From Variovorax paradoxus (lineage in GTDB: Bacteria; Pseudomonadota; Gammaproteobacteria; Burkholderiales; Burkholderiaceae_C): a DNA stretch of 64,000 bases. The stretch lies in NCBI RefSeq assembly GCF_902712855.1, contig NZ_LR743507.1, forward strand, positions 4,574,001 through 4,638,000. Reading direction: 5' to 3'. Below are positions 8,128-16,809 of the stretch, one piece after another; the first letter of the stretch is position 1, and the number at the start of each line of letters is the position of its first letter. Below the pieces are notes generated by a model. That model ran no database searches. It had not been told where the DNA came from and worked only from the letters and a program-made list of their open reading frames with translations. The translations under genes and the position numbers were made by a program.

Positions 8128-9660
8128 CTACCCCGCCATCAGCGTCGATCGCACTTCCTTCTTCAGCACCTTGCCGACCTTGGAGCGCGGCAGGTCGAGC
8201 CAGACCTCGACCTGCTTGGGCGCCTTGACGCTGCCGATGCGGGCCTTCACGAAGCTCTTGATGTCCTCCAGGTCGACCTGGCGCCCGGCATGCAGCTGCA
8301 GCACCGCCACCACGCGCTCGCCCCATTTCTCGTCGGGCAGGCCGACCACCGCGCTGTCCTGCACGTCGGGGTGCTGCATCAGGGCCTGCTCCACTTCGGC
8401 GGAATAGACGTTGAAGCCGCCCGAGATGATCATGTCCTTGGCGCGGTCCACGATGTAGAGGAAGCCGTCGGCATCGAGCCGCCCGATGTCGCCGGTGTGA
8501 TGCCAGCCGAAGCGCGAGGCCTCCTCGGTGGCGCGCGGGTCCTTGTAGTAGCCCATCATCACGAGCGAGCCGCGCACCACGATCTCGCCGCTCTCGCCGG
8601 TGGGCAGCAGTTCGCCCTCGGCGTTCATCACGCCCACCTGCACCAGCGCGCCCGGCCGCCCGGCCGACGACAGCCGATGCACCGCCACGCTGCCGTCGGC
8701 GTTGAAATGCTCGCGCGGCGACATCATCGAGATCATCATCGGTGCCTCGGTCTGGCCAAAGAGCTGTGCCATGACGGGACCGATCTTCTGCAACGCTTCC
8801 TCGAGCCGCGCGACCGACATCGGTGCCGCGCCGTACCAGAAGCACTGCAGCGAATCGAGGCGGGTGGCGGCCAGTTGCGGATGCTGCAGCAGCATGTAGA
8901 TCAGCGTAGGCGGCAGGAAGGTGTGCGTGATGCGGTGTTCTTCGATGAGTTCGAGGAACTCGCCCAGGTCGGGCTTGGGCATGATCACGATCTGCCCGCC
9001 GAGCGCCATCACCGGCAGGCACAGCACGCCGGCCGCGTGCGTGAGCGGCGCCAGCGCGAGGTAGGACGGTCGGCCTTCGAACGGATAGCCCATCAGCGTC
9101 AGAGCCGACATCGCCTCGAGGTTTCGACCCGACAGCATCACGCCCTTGGGCTGCCCGGTGGTGCCGCCGGTGCCGGCGATCATGGCCACGTCGTCGATGG
9201 GCGCCACGTCGATCGGCGCGTCGCTCTCGCCGGCCAGCCATTGCGCCAGCGAAGGCGCGAAAGGCACCTCGCGGTCGAGGCAAACGAGCGTCTTCAGCTT
9301 CGGCAGGTCGCCGCGCATCTGCTCGACCAGCGGTGCGTAGTTGCTGTGGAAGATGAGGCAGCTGCAATCGAAGGCGTCGAGCACATGGCGGTTCTCGGCG
9401 GCCTCGTTGCGCGGATTCACCGGGCACCACACCGCCGCGGCGCGCGACAGGCCGAAGACGCAGCCGAAGGCGATCGGGTCGTTGCCCGACAGCACCGCCA
9501 CCTTGCTGCCCGGCGCGATGCCGCGGCGCTGCAGCCCGCGCGCGACGCGGCAGCTGAAGCGCTGCACGTCGCCGTACGAGAGCTGCACGGCCCCCATGCG
9601 CAGGCAGGGCGCGCCGGGCCCCAGCGATGCGCCCTTGTCCAGGTAGTCGATCAAGCGCAT
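8128..9660 (-). CDS. AMP-dependent acyl-CoA synthetase/ligase
   Basis: This 510-residue acyl-CoA ligase has the ATP-binding loop AGTGGTTGQPKG (about residue 170), FGQTEAPM, the WHHTGDIGRLDADG motif, the hinge DRAKDMIISGGFNVY and the final catalytic-type lysine region RSKVGKVLKK. The start ATG at 9660 gives MRLIDYLDKG, typical for fatty-acid or aromatic acid CoA ligases. It is the last gene of a leftward run SDR, saccharopine-dehydrogenase-like, ligase (gaps of 26 and 14 bp), so it is probably activated together with them. The acid it activates is unknown. Confidence 0.88.
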   Translation of the reverse strand: MRLIDYLDKGASLGPGAPCLRMGAVQLSYGDVQRFSCRVARGLQRRGIAPGSKVAVLSGNDPIAFGCVFGLSRAAAVWCPVNPRNEAAENRHVLDAFDCSCLIFHSNYAPLVEQMRGDLPKLKTLVCLDREVPFAPSLAQWLAGESDAPIDVAPIDDVAMIAGTGGTTGQPKGVMLSGRNLEAMSALTLMGYPFEGRPSYLALAPLTHAAGVLCLPVMALGGQIVIMPKPDLGEFLELIEEHRITHTFLPPTLIYMLLQHPQLAATRLDSLQCFWYGAAPMSVARLEEALQKIGPVMAQLFGQTEAPMMISMMSPREHFNADGSVAVHRLSSAGRPGALVQVGVMNAEGELLPTGESGEIVVRGSLVMMGYYKDPRATEEASRFGWHHTGDIGRLDADGFLYIVDRAKDMIISGGFNVYSAEVEQALMQHPDVQDSAVVGLPDEKWGERVVAVLQLHAGRQVDLEDIKSFVKARIGSVKAPKQVEVWLDLPRSKVGKVLKKEVRSTLMAG

Positions 9661-9674
9661 GGCGGCCTCCGGTG

Positions 9675-10808
9675 TCAGCGGTGCGCCGTCAGCACCGGCT
9701 CCATCACGAGGCCGAAGCTTCTCAGCACGCCCAGCAGTTCGCGGTGGCCGAAGGCCTGGCAGCCCGATGCGAAGCCGACGCACTTGGGCGCCTGCTGCAG
9801 CAGCGAGACCGCCGCATAGGCCTGCAGCAGGCCGGTCTGCTTGTAGTTGCAGTTGCCGTAGATCACGCAGTGCACGCGGCCCAGGGGCCCGGAGGCATGC
9901 ACCGAATCGACGGACTTGTTGATGCGCGGGTTCTCGCGCGGCGGCATGGTGTTCATCACACCGGACGCGGTCTGCGCCAGCGCCGCATAGCGGTCATCGT
10001 CGTTCATGCCCTCGGTGGCCTTGAGCGCGGCAGCCACGATCTGCGGCACGCCCTGCATCAGCGCCTTGTTGAAGACGCCGCCGAGCACCTTCACGTTGGC
10101 CACGCGCGGGTCGCGCTTGAACCACACCGGGTGCGAGGTGCCGCCCCAGGGCAATGCCAGCGCCGCTTCGTGCTGCCCGGGAATCGACAGGTGGTAGAGG
10201 CCCGCGTCGGGCTGCCATTCGACGTACTCGTTCTGCTCCAGGTAGTAGGCCTTCGAGGTGGCGGCATTGACCAGGATGGTCTGGGTGGATGCGATGGTCG
10301 GGCTGCCGCCCCAGAACACGCCGATGTCCAGCGTGTCGAGCCCCGGTGTCTCCAGGCACAGCTGCGCCGCGATCTCGCCGGTGGTGTACATGTGCGCCAG
10401 TCCGGGCGACAGCAGCAGGCTGGCAGCCGCGAACTTGCGGCCCCACTCCCGTTCGAGCGTGATGAGCCAGTCCTGCTCGCCGGTGGTGTCGGTGTAGTGG
10501 CAGCCGGCGGCCAGGCAGGCCTCGACCACCTCGGGGCCGAACCTGGCGAACGGCCCGACAGTGTTGAGCACGACCGACGCACCGGTGAAGAGCTCGGTGA
10601 GTGCCGCCACCGAATGCCCGACCTCCACCACCTCGTAGCTGGCAGTCTCGATGCCGGGCACGTTGGACTTCATGGCCTCTCCCACCTTCTGCGCGCTGCG
10701 GCCAGCGGCAACGAAGGGGATGTTGTACTCGCGCAGGTACTCGCAGACCAGGCGGCCGGTGTAGCCGGAGGCGCCGTAGACGACGACGGGTTTCTTCTTG
10801 CTGCTCAT
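9675..10808 (-). CDS. saccharopine dehydrogenase-like NAD(P)-binding protein
   Basis: This 377-residue protein opens with a Rossmann nucleotide-binding motif, VVVYGASGYTGRLVCEYL, as in saccharopine dehydrogenase-like and trans-acting enoyl-reductase-like proteins. The middle resembles the substrate domain of that group (LNTVGPFARFGPEVVEACLAAGCHYTDTTGEQDW). No membrane segment is seen. I set the start at the ATG at 10808 (MSSKKKPVVVYG), just before the Rossmann strand. Its position between an SDR and an acyl-CoA ligase suggests a redox step in the same unknown catabolic pathway. True saccharopine dehydrogenase activity is unlikely, as no lysine-pathway gene is near. Confidence 0.75.
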   Translation of the reverse strand: MSSKKKPVVVYGASGYTGRLVCEYLREYNIPFVAAGRSAQKVGEAMKSNVPGIETASYEVVEVGHSVAALTELFTGASVVLNTVGPFARFGPEVVEACLAAGCHYTDTTGEQDWLITLEREWGRKFAAASLLLSPGLAHMYTTGEIAAQLCLETPGLDTLDIGVFWGGSPTIASTQTILVNAATSKAYYLEQNEYVEWQPDAGLYHLSIPGQHEAALALPWGGTSHPVWFKRDPRVANVKVLGGVFNKALMQGVPQIVAAALKATEGMNDDDRYAALAQTASGVMNTMPPRENPRINKSVDSVHASGPLGRVHCVIYGNCNYKQTGLLQAYAAVSLLQQAPKCVGFASGCQAFGHRELLGVLRSFGLVMEPVLTAHR

Positions 10809-10834
10809 GTGCTTGTCTCCTTGATGCCGTGCGA

Positions 10835-11638
10835 TCACATGCCCATGCCGCCGTCCACCGCCACACCGGCGCCGGTGATGAACCGGGCCGCGTCGCTGCA
10901 GAGGAAGACCACCACGTCGGCCATGTCGCCGACCTCGCCAAGGCGCCCGAGCGGCGTCTGGCCGACCACGTCGCCCACGGCCGCTTCCACGCTGGGGGCG
11001 AGCCCGGCGGCCACGATGTCGTTGGCCAGCTTCATGCCCATGTCGGTGGGCACCAGCCCGGGGTAGATGCAGTTCACGCGCACGCCGTAGCCCAGCTTGC
11101 CGGACTCCATGGCCGCCACGCGCGTGGCGCGATCCACGGCGGACTTGGTGGCGGAGTAGCCCGCGATGGCCGGGAACGCGATGGTGGCCGCGACCGATGC
11201 GATGTTGACGACCGCCCCGCCGCCGCCCGCACTGCCGCCGGGACGCATCGTGCGGAACGCGTGCTTCATGCCGAGCAGCGTGCCGGCCACGTTCACGTCG
11301 AGCATGCGGCGCAGGTCGTCGCCGTCGACGTCGACCACCAGCGAGGTGATCTCTATGCCTGCGTTGTTCACGAGGATGTCGAAGCCGCCGAGTTCCTTCA
11401 CCGTGGTCTCGGCGGCGGAGGCCCAGTCGGCGTCCTTCGTGACGTCGAGCGGAACGAAGCCCACCTTCGCTCCCGACGCCGACAGCCTCGAGGCGGTTTC
11501 CCGCCCGAGGTCGGCGAGCACGTCGCCGATCATCACCGAAGCGCCGGCGGCGGCCAGTGCTTCGGCGATGCTGGCGCCGATGCCGCGCGCGCCACCCGTC
11601 ACGAGCGCCCTGCGCCCTTTCAAGTCGAACTTGGCCAT
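10835..11638 (-). CDS. short-chain dehydrogenase/reductase
   Basis: This 267-residue classical SDR has the cofactor motif TGGARGIG (near residue 16), NNAG (near 90) and the catalytic YxxxK as YSATKSAVD (near 160), followed by CIYPGLVPTDMG. It should oxidise or reduce an alcohol or ketone with NAD(H) or NADP(H); no substrate can be inferred. The ATG at 11638 gives the usual MAKFDLKGRRALVTGG start. It is the first gene of the leftward run and is divergent from a TetR gene; two palindromes in the shared region (11693-11729) imply repression by that regulator. Confidence 0.9.
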   Translation of the reverse strand: MAKFDLKGRRALVTGGARGIGASIAEALAAAGASVMIGDVLADLGRETASRLSASGAKVGFVPLDVTKDADWASAAETTVKELGGFDILVNNAGIEITSLVVDVDGDDLRRMLDVNVAGTLLGMKHAFRTMRPGGSAGGGGAVVNIASVAATIAFPAIAGYSATKSAVDRATRVAAMESGKLGYGVRVNCIYPGLVPTDMGMKLANDIVAAGLAPSVEAAVGDVVGQTPLGRLGEVGDMADVVVFLCSDAARFITGAGVAVDGGMGM

Positions 11639-11692
11639 CACTTGTCTCCTGTGGATCTGGTTATGAGATGGAAAGGCCATGCTAGAAATCGA

Positions 11693-11708
11693 CTTGACGC
11701 GTGTCAAG
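11693..11708. promoter_or_regulatory. putative TetR operator 1
   Basis: A perfect inverted repeat, CTTGAC-GCGT-GTCAAG, lies in the divergent region between the SDR and tetR genes. Its half-site recurs 22 bp away (centre to centre), about two helical turns, as expected for cooperative binding of two TetR dimers. Confidence 0.6.
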
Positions 11709-11715
11709 TTTTTGT

Positions 11716-11729
11716 TTGACGTGCGTCAA
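11716..11729. promoter_or_regulatory. putative TetR operator 2
   Basis: A second inverted repeat, TTGAC-GTGC-GTCAA, shares the TTGAC half-site with the repeat at 11693-11708. The pair would let the adjacent TetR protein control both its own gene and the leftward SDR operon. Confidence 0.6.
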
Positions 11730-11840
11730 GACTTTCCGGAAAGGTATCGGTGGCACGCCGGATGCGGGTTCTCCCGCTTGCGTGCTATGGTTTCGAATCA
11801 CGAAGAACACATTGGCCGGCACGCAGCGGCCCGGCTTTCA

Positions 11841-12518
11841 ATGACGACACATCAACGGGTCAAGAAACACGCGGAACGGGTGCCCAAGGCACGGGTCGAC
11901 AAGTTCTCGGAGCGCCGCGCCGAACTCGGCGAAGCGGCGCTCACCACGCTGGCCGCGCTCGGCTACGCACGCACCAGCCTGCGCGAGATCGCGCAGAACT
12001 CCGAGTTCTCGCACGGCGTCCTGCACTACTACTTCAGCGACAAGGTCGACCTGATCATCTGCAGCGTCAAGCAGTACAAGGCCCGCTGCGTCACGCGCTA
12101 CGACCATGCCGTGGAAAACGCCGCCACCTACGACGAACTCATGGAAGGCTTCCTGCAGAGCCTGGGCGACACGCTGCGCGCCGAAGGCCACGTGCACCGG
12201 CTCTGGTACGACCTGCGTTCGCAGGCGCTGTTCGAGGAAGCCTTCCGCGCCGACGTGGTGCAGATCGACAAGAGCCTCGAAGACATGATCTGGCGCATCA
12301 TGAGCCGCTTCGCCGAGCTCTCGGGCCGCCCGGCCGGCATGCCGCCTTCGGCCACCTACGCGCTCTTCGACGGGCTCTTCCAGCAGGCGCTGCTGAAGCA
12401 TCTCTCGGGCGACGCCCAGGCCGTGCCCGACATGCAGGCCCATGTGCGCCAGGCCATCTCGCATCTGTTCGCTGCCCCGGCCGCAGCCACGCCTTCGCGA
12501 AAGGCGAAGGCCGTCTAG
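11841..12518 (+). CDS. TetR/AcrR family transcriptional regulator
   Basis: This protein of about 225 residues has an N-terminal TetR helix-turn-helix (TSLREIAQNSEFSHGVLHYYFSDKVDLI, about residues 45-72 from this start). The C-terminal ligand domain is not assignable. The start is uncertain: ATG codons at 11787 and 11679 are also in frame, but none has a convincing ribosome-binding site, and 11841 leaves a normal length ahead of the DNA-binding domain. It is divergent from the SDR-ligase operon and probably represses it through the palindromes at 11693-11729. Its 3' end overlaps the convergent LysR gene by 4 bp. Confidence 0.85.
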   Translation: MTTHQRVKKHAERVPKARVDKFSERRAELGEAALTTLAALGYARTSLREIAQNSEFSHGVLHYYFSDKVDLIICSVKQYKARCVTRYDHAVENAATYDELMEGFLQSLGDTLRAEGHVHRLWYDLRSQALFEEAFRADVVQIDKSLEDMIWRIMSRFAELSGRPAGMPPSATYALFDGLFQQALLKHLSGDAQAVPDMQAHVRQAISHLFAAPAAATPSRKAKAV

Positions 12519-13477
12519 GCTTTCGCTTTCTTCGGCGCAGCGACGGCACGCGCGCCTGCCCACTGCCCGCTCTCGCACAGGTCGCGCATGACCTCGCCGA
12601 TCAGCGCGCACACCGCGCGCTTCGCGTTGGTGGTCGGCAGGTGGACCGACACGCACAGCCCCAGCGTGCGGAACATCGAAGGCGAATCGATGCGGTGCGC
12701 CGCCATGCGGCCTTCCTCCACCTCGCGCTGCGCGAGACCGAACGGCATGATGGTCGGCCCGAGGCCCGCTTCCACCGCTGCCTTCAGCGTATAGACGGAA
12801 TTGATTTCCGCGGCCACCTGCGCCGCAGAATGCCCTGCGCCTTCGAGCACCGCATCCACCAGCCACCGCGTGCAGTGCCCGTGCGCATTGGCAGGCCACA
12901 CCAGCGGACGCGCGGTGGCCTGCGCGATGCTCACGTCGCCGGCCGGCAGCGCATGCGCGCTCTGCGGCGACTCGAGAAACACGAAGTCCTCCTCCACCAG
13001 CGGTGTGAACGCGATGTCTTCCGCGGGCATGGTGGGCGAGAACACCGCCACGTCGACACGGCCGCGCAGCAGCTGGTCGGCCATGTTGCCGGTGAGTTCC
13101 TCGTTCAGGTGCAGCACCACGTCGGGATATCGACGCGCCGCGGCGCGCATCAGCGGCAGCGCGATCATGGGCGACACGCTCTGCGGCAGCGCCGCCACCA
13201 CCGAGCCGGACACCGAATCGGCCGCCACCAGCACCGCCGCCTTGGCGTCGCTCACCTGCTTGGTGATGCCTTGCGCATATTCGTAGAAGACCTTGCCGGC
13301 CTCCGTCATGGCCACGCCGTTGCGGCTGCGCAGCAGCAGCTGCGAGCCGAGCTCCGACTCGAGCTCCGTCATCTGCTTGCTCAGGGCCGACTGTGCAATG
13401 AACAGTTGCTGCGCCGCGCGCGACAGGCTGCCGCAATCCACGATGGCAACGAAATACTTGAACTGGCGCAGTTCCAT
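12515..13477 (-). CDS. LysR family transcriptional regulator
   Basis: This 320-residue LysR-type regulator has the N-terminal winged helix (MELRQFKYFVAIVDCGSLSRAAQQLF, then SALSKQMTELESELGSQLL) and a C-terminal periplasmic-binding-like sensor domain from about residue 90. Its start at 13477 matches the family. It lies last in a leftward series after an MFS transporter, an FAD-linked oxidase and a tannase-family esterase, which it probably controls, although LysR genes are more often divergent from their targets. The effector is unknown. The last codons overlap the convergent tetR gene. Confidence 0.88.
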   Translation of the reverse strand: MELRQFKYFVAIVDCGSLSRAAQQLFIAQSALSKQMTELESELGSQLLLRSRNGVAMTEAGKVFYEYAQGITKQVSDAKAAVLVAADSVSGSVVAALPQSVSPMIALPLMRAAARRYPDVVLHLNEELTGNMADQLLRGRVDVAVFSPTMPAEDIAFTPLVEEDFVFLESPQSAHALPAGDVSIAQATARPLVWPANAHGHCTRWLVDAVLEGAGHSAAQVAAEINSVYTLKAAVEAGLGPTIMPFGLAQREVEEGRMAAHRIDSPSMFRTLGLCVSVHLPTTNAKRAVCALIGEVMRDLCESGQWAGARAVAAPKKAKA

Positions 13478-13585
13478 CGGCAGGTCTCCGGCCGCGCACC
13501 ACGGGGCGTGGCGGCGGCCGGTCATTCTAGGTGGGGCCCTGGCAGGCGCAGGGTCGGACAATGCCGCGCAAGGCCCCTGGAAGCC

Positions 13586-15241
13586 TCAGTTCACGCAGTC
13601 GAAGCTGGCGGCATCGTTCACGTCGCCCGCGCCCTTGTAGCGCGGGTAGGCAGGGTACTTGCACATCGGCCGGGAAAGCACCGTGGCGCCGCTGGCCGCG
13701 TCGACCTTGCGCTGCACCAGCTTCTGCGCCGACGCAGGCACGCCCTGCTCCACCCACGTCGACATCGCCTTCAGCAGGTCGACCTTGTCGGCTCCGGGCC
13801 CGCCGTAGCAGTGGCCCACGCCGGGCGCCAGGAACAGTTCCACCGTCTCGTCGGCCTTCTGCCGCCCCAACGTTCCCACCACCTGGTCGTAGTAGCGCGA
13901 AGTGTCGCGCGCACTCACCGAGGTGTCGTTGGTGCCGTTCCACATGATCAGCTTCGCGCTGCGCGCATGCAGCCGGTTCAGGTCGGGGTCGGCCGCGCTG
14001 AACAGGCCGCCGATGACGCCCATGCGCGCCAGCCATTGGTCGGGGTTCCAGGCGAGCGTGTCGAACGTCGGGTCCTGCGTGATGAAGGAGCGCACGAAGC
14101 CATCGGAGAACATGCCCTGGATCGAGTTGCCGCCCAGCGCCGCCTGCGGCCAGATGTAGGAGCCCCAGCCTTCCGCGGTGTTCTCCAGCCCGAAGTTGTA
14201 GCCCGGGTGCGACCAGGTGTTGTCCGAAGTGGCCACCGCCGAGGTGATGGTGTTCACCGTGGCGAGCTGCGCGTCCGACAGGCAGGTGTCGCCGGTGTCG
14301 CCACCGCCCGCGCAGCGCAGCGGCGTGGGGTCGTAGTTGCAGGCCGCGGGCTTCGAAACGATGCCGTCGGCCACACCGTCGAGTGCGTCGCACTGCGCGA
14401 GCACCGCGTTGGCCAGCAGGGTCTGCTTGGCCGGGTTGAGCGTGTGGGCCGGCGTGCGCACCTGCTTCGAGATGCGGTTGAACTGCATGAACAGTCCCAT
14501 GATGTTGCCCGCCGGTGCGCGCGCCACGATGCCGTCGAAGTCGTCGGGAAAGCGCTGCGCCTGCATCAGCGCATCGTGCCCGCCCATCGAGCAGCCTTCG
14601 AAGTAGCTGCGCGCGGGCGCGCTGCCGAAGAAGGCCGCGATCAGTTCCTTGCCCGGCGGCAGCGCGCGGTGTTCCGACTGCTGGGTGAAGTCGAGCAGCT
14701 TGGCCGGATCGGCAGCGAAGCGCGCCGCAAAGTAGCCCGCGTCGGCCGGACCGCCGTAGTCGTAGCCGCCATTGGTGCCGATGGTGGCGTAGCGCTCGCT
14801 GAAGATCGAAGGGCTGAACTGCGGATCGCTCGCCTTGGGCAGCTGCCCGTCGAAGCCGCCGCCGCCGATGAAGGCGAGCTTGCCGTTCCAGCCCGACGTG
14901 GGCAGGCGCGCTTCGAAGCGAAGGCTCGAGCCCTTGAAGCTGGCGGTGACCACGCAGTACTCCGGCTGCGGCGCCGCCGCGGACATCACCCTGGCATCGT
15001 CGATGACGACCGCGCCTGCGCCGAAACTCCCGCCCTTGAGCGTGGGGCACTTGTCACCGAGCGACATCGCCGGTGGCGGCGGTGCGGCGGGCGGCGGACT
15101 GGACGGCGGGGGCGCGGAAGGCAACAGCGGAAGAAAGCCGCTTCCGCTGCCGCCACCGCCGCCGCATCCGGCTGCGAGCGCGGCGACGGCCACGGCGACC
15201 AGCGCACGGCGGGCGATCGAATTCATCGGGACGTTCCTCAT
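13586..15241 (-). CDS. tannase/feruloyl esterase family lipoprotein
   Basis: This 551-residue exported esterase has an N-terminal signal ending in the lipobox LAAGC (Cys about 25), followed by a Gly/Ser/Pro-rich linker. The catalytic part has the nucleophile motif GCSMGGHDA (about residue 198), close to the GCSxGG of tannase/feruloyl esterases. Later come ...LIMWNGTNDTSVSA and PGVGHCYGG, where the charge-relay Asp and His are expected. It probably hydrolyses aromatic esters from plant material at the outer membrane or in the periplasm. Two ATGs (15241 and 15226) have equally good Shine-Dalgarno sequences; I took the longer. Its neighbours upstream in the same direction are an FAD oxidase and an MFS transporter. 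Confidence 0.82.
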   Translation of the reverse strand: MRNVPMNSIARRALVAVAVAALAAGCGGGGGSGSGFLPLLPSAPPPSSPPPAAPPPPAMSLGDKCPTLKGGSFGAGAVVIDDARVMSAAAPQPEYCVVTASFKGSSLRFEARLPTSGWNGKLAFIGGGGFDGQLPKASDPQFSPSIFSERYATIGTNGGYDYGGPADAGYFAARFAADPAKLLDFTQQSEHRALPPGKELIAAFFGSAPARSYFEGCSMGGHDALMQAQRFPDDFDGIVARAPAGNIMGLFMQFNRISKQVRTPAHTLNPAKQTLLANAVLAQCDALDGVADGIVSKPAACNYDPTPLRCAGGGDTGDTCLSDAQLATVNTITSAVATSDNTWSHPGYNFGLENTAEGWGSYIWPQAALGGNSIQGMFSDGFVRSFITQDPTFDTLAWNPDQWLARMGVIGGLFSAADPDLNRLHARSAKLIMWNGTNDTSVSARDTSRYYDQVVGTLGRQKADETVELFLAPGVGHCYGGPGADKVDLLKAMSTWVEQGVPASAQKLVQRKVDAASGATVLSRPMCKYPAYPRYKGAGDVNDAASFDCVN

Positions 15242-15274
15242 TCTTCTGTCTCCTTGATGGGGTGCTGGATTCGC

Positions 15275-16714
15275 TCAGGCGCCGGCCGGCCCGACGACCT
15301 TGCCGGGGTTGAAGATGTCGTGCGGGTCCAGCGCCTGCTTCACGGCGCGCATCAGCGCCACGGTGTGCTCGCCGTGCTCCTCGGCCAGGTACTTCATCTT
15401 GTGCAGTCCCACGCCGTGCTCGCCGGTCGAGGTGCCGCCATGGCGGATCGCGCGCTGCACCAGCCGATGGCTGAAGGCCTCCGCGGCCTCGTTCTCGATG
15501 GCGCTGGCCGGGTCCACCAGCACCAGGCAATGGAAGTTGCCGTCGCCGACGTGGCCGAACACCGGTGCGAGCAGGCCGTGTGCGGCGATGTCGGCCTGCG
15601 TCTCGTCGATGCATTGCGCAAGTGCGGACAGCGGCACGCAGGCGTCGGTGGTCAGGCTGCGGCTGCCCGCCTTCAGCTGCAGGCACGCGAAGTAGGCGTG
15701 ATGGCGCGGCGTCCACAGGCGCGAGCGCTCCTCGGGCCGGTTGGCCCACTGGAAGGCACCGCCGCCATGGTTGCCTGCGATCTCGCGCACGATGTCCGCC
15801 TGCTCGTCGATCTGCGCCTTGCTCGCGCCGAACTCGAGGAACAGCGTCGGGTTCTCGCTCAGCGCGGTGCGGCTGTGCGCGTTCACGGCGCGGATGGTCA
15901 ACGCATCGAGCATCTCGGCGCGCGCGAGCGGCACGCCCATCTGGATCGACTCGATCACGCAGTCGACCGCCGCGCGCACGGTGGGGAAATGCACCACCGC
16001 CGCCGCATACGCCTCGGGGTGCGGATGCAGCCGCACCGTGGCCTCGGTGATCAACCCCAGCGTGCCCTCGGAGCCGCAGTAGAGCTGCGTGAGGTTGTAG
16101 CCCGCCGAGCTCTTGCGCGCATGCGATGCCGTGCGCACGACGTCGCCGCTGGCGGTGACCACGGTGAGGCTCACGAGGTTGTCGCGCATGGTGCCGTAGC
16201 GGACGGTGTTGGTGCCCGATGCGGCCGTGGCGACCATGCCGCCGATGGATGCGTCCGCGCCGGGGTCGACCGAGAAGAAGAAGCCCGACTCCGACAGTGC
16301 GGCATTGAGCTGGCCCCGCGTCACGCCGGCCTCGACCGTGGCCGTGAGGTCGCCGGCGCGGATGGCCAGCACCTTGTTCATCTGCGAGAAGTCGATGCAC
16401 ACGCCGCCCTCGACGGCCAGCAGGTGCCCCTCGACCGAGGAGCCCACGCCGAAGCCGATGAGCGGCACGCGCTCGCGGGCGCAGGCGCGCACCACGAAGG
16501 CGACCTCGTCGGTGCTGCGCACGAACACCACCGCGTCGGGCGGCTGCGGCCGGTAGGCCGACTCGTCGGTGCCGTGCTGCAGCAGCACGGCCTGGCTGGT
16601 GGAAAAGCGCTCTGCGAACCTGCGCTGCAGCAGCGCGACCAGTTCGGGCGACGGGGATCGCCGGGCCACGGCGGGCGCGTTCGAACGCGCAGGGGTACTC
16701 ACAACCGCATCCAT
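15275..16714 (-). CDS. FAD-binding oxidase, GlcD/D-lactate dehydrogenase type
   Basis: This 479-residue flavoprotein has the PCMH-type FAD-binding region (GFGVGSSVEGHLLAVEGGVCIDFSQMNKVLAI; then DPGADASIGGMVATAASGTNTVRYGTMRDN, about residues 80-170). Its C-terminal part resembles D-2-hydroxyacid dehydrogenases (FGHVGDGNFHCLVLVDP and STGEHGVGLHKMKYL, with the conserved HxGDGNxH pattern). It should oxidise a D-2-hydroxyacid such as lactate, glycolate or an aromatic analogue. It lies between the MFS transporter and the esterase with short gaps, so it is likely co-transcribed and acts on a product released by the esterase. Confidence 0.85.
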   Translation of the reverse strand: MDAVVSTPARSNAPAVARRSPSPELVALLQRRFAERFSTSQAVLLQHGTDESAYRPQPPDAVVFVRSTDEVAFVVRACARERVPLIGFGVGSSVEGHLLAVEGGVCIDFSQMNKVLAIRAGDLTATVEAGVTRGQLNAALSESGFFFSVDPGADASIGGMVATAASGTNTVRYGTMRDNLVSLTVVTASGDVVRTASHARKSSAGYNLTQLYCGSEGTLGLITEATVRLHPHPEAYAAAVVHFPTVRAAVDCVIESIQMGVPLARAEMLDALTIRAVNAHSRTALSENPTLFLEFGASKAQIDEQADIVREIAGNHGGGAFQWANRPEERSRLWTPRHHAYFACLQLKAGSRSLTTDACVPLSALAQCIDETQADIAAHGLLAPVFGHVGDGNFHCLVLVDPASAIENEAAEAFSHRLVQRAIRHGGTSTGEHGVGLHKMKYLAEEHGEHTVALMRAVKQALDPHDIFNPGKVVGPAGA

Positions 16715-16809
16715 GGGGTTCTTTCAAAAGGCGGGGAAAGGCACAGCGGCGAACGCCGCGGCACGGGGACCGAATCGGCCGGAGCTTCAGTGCATCAATG
16801 CGTCAGGCA

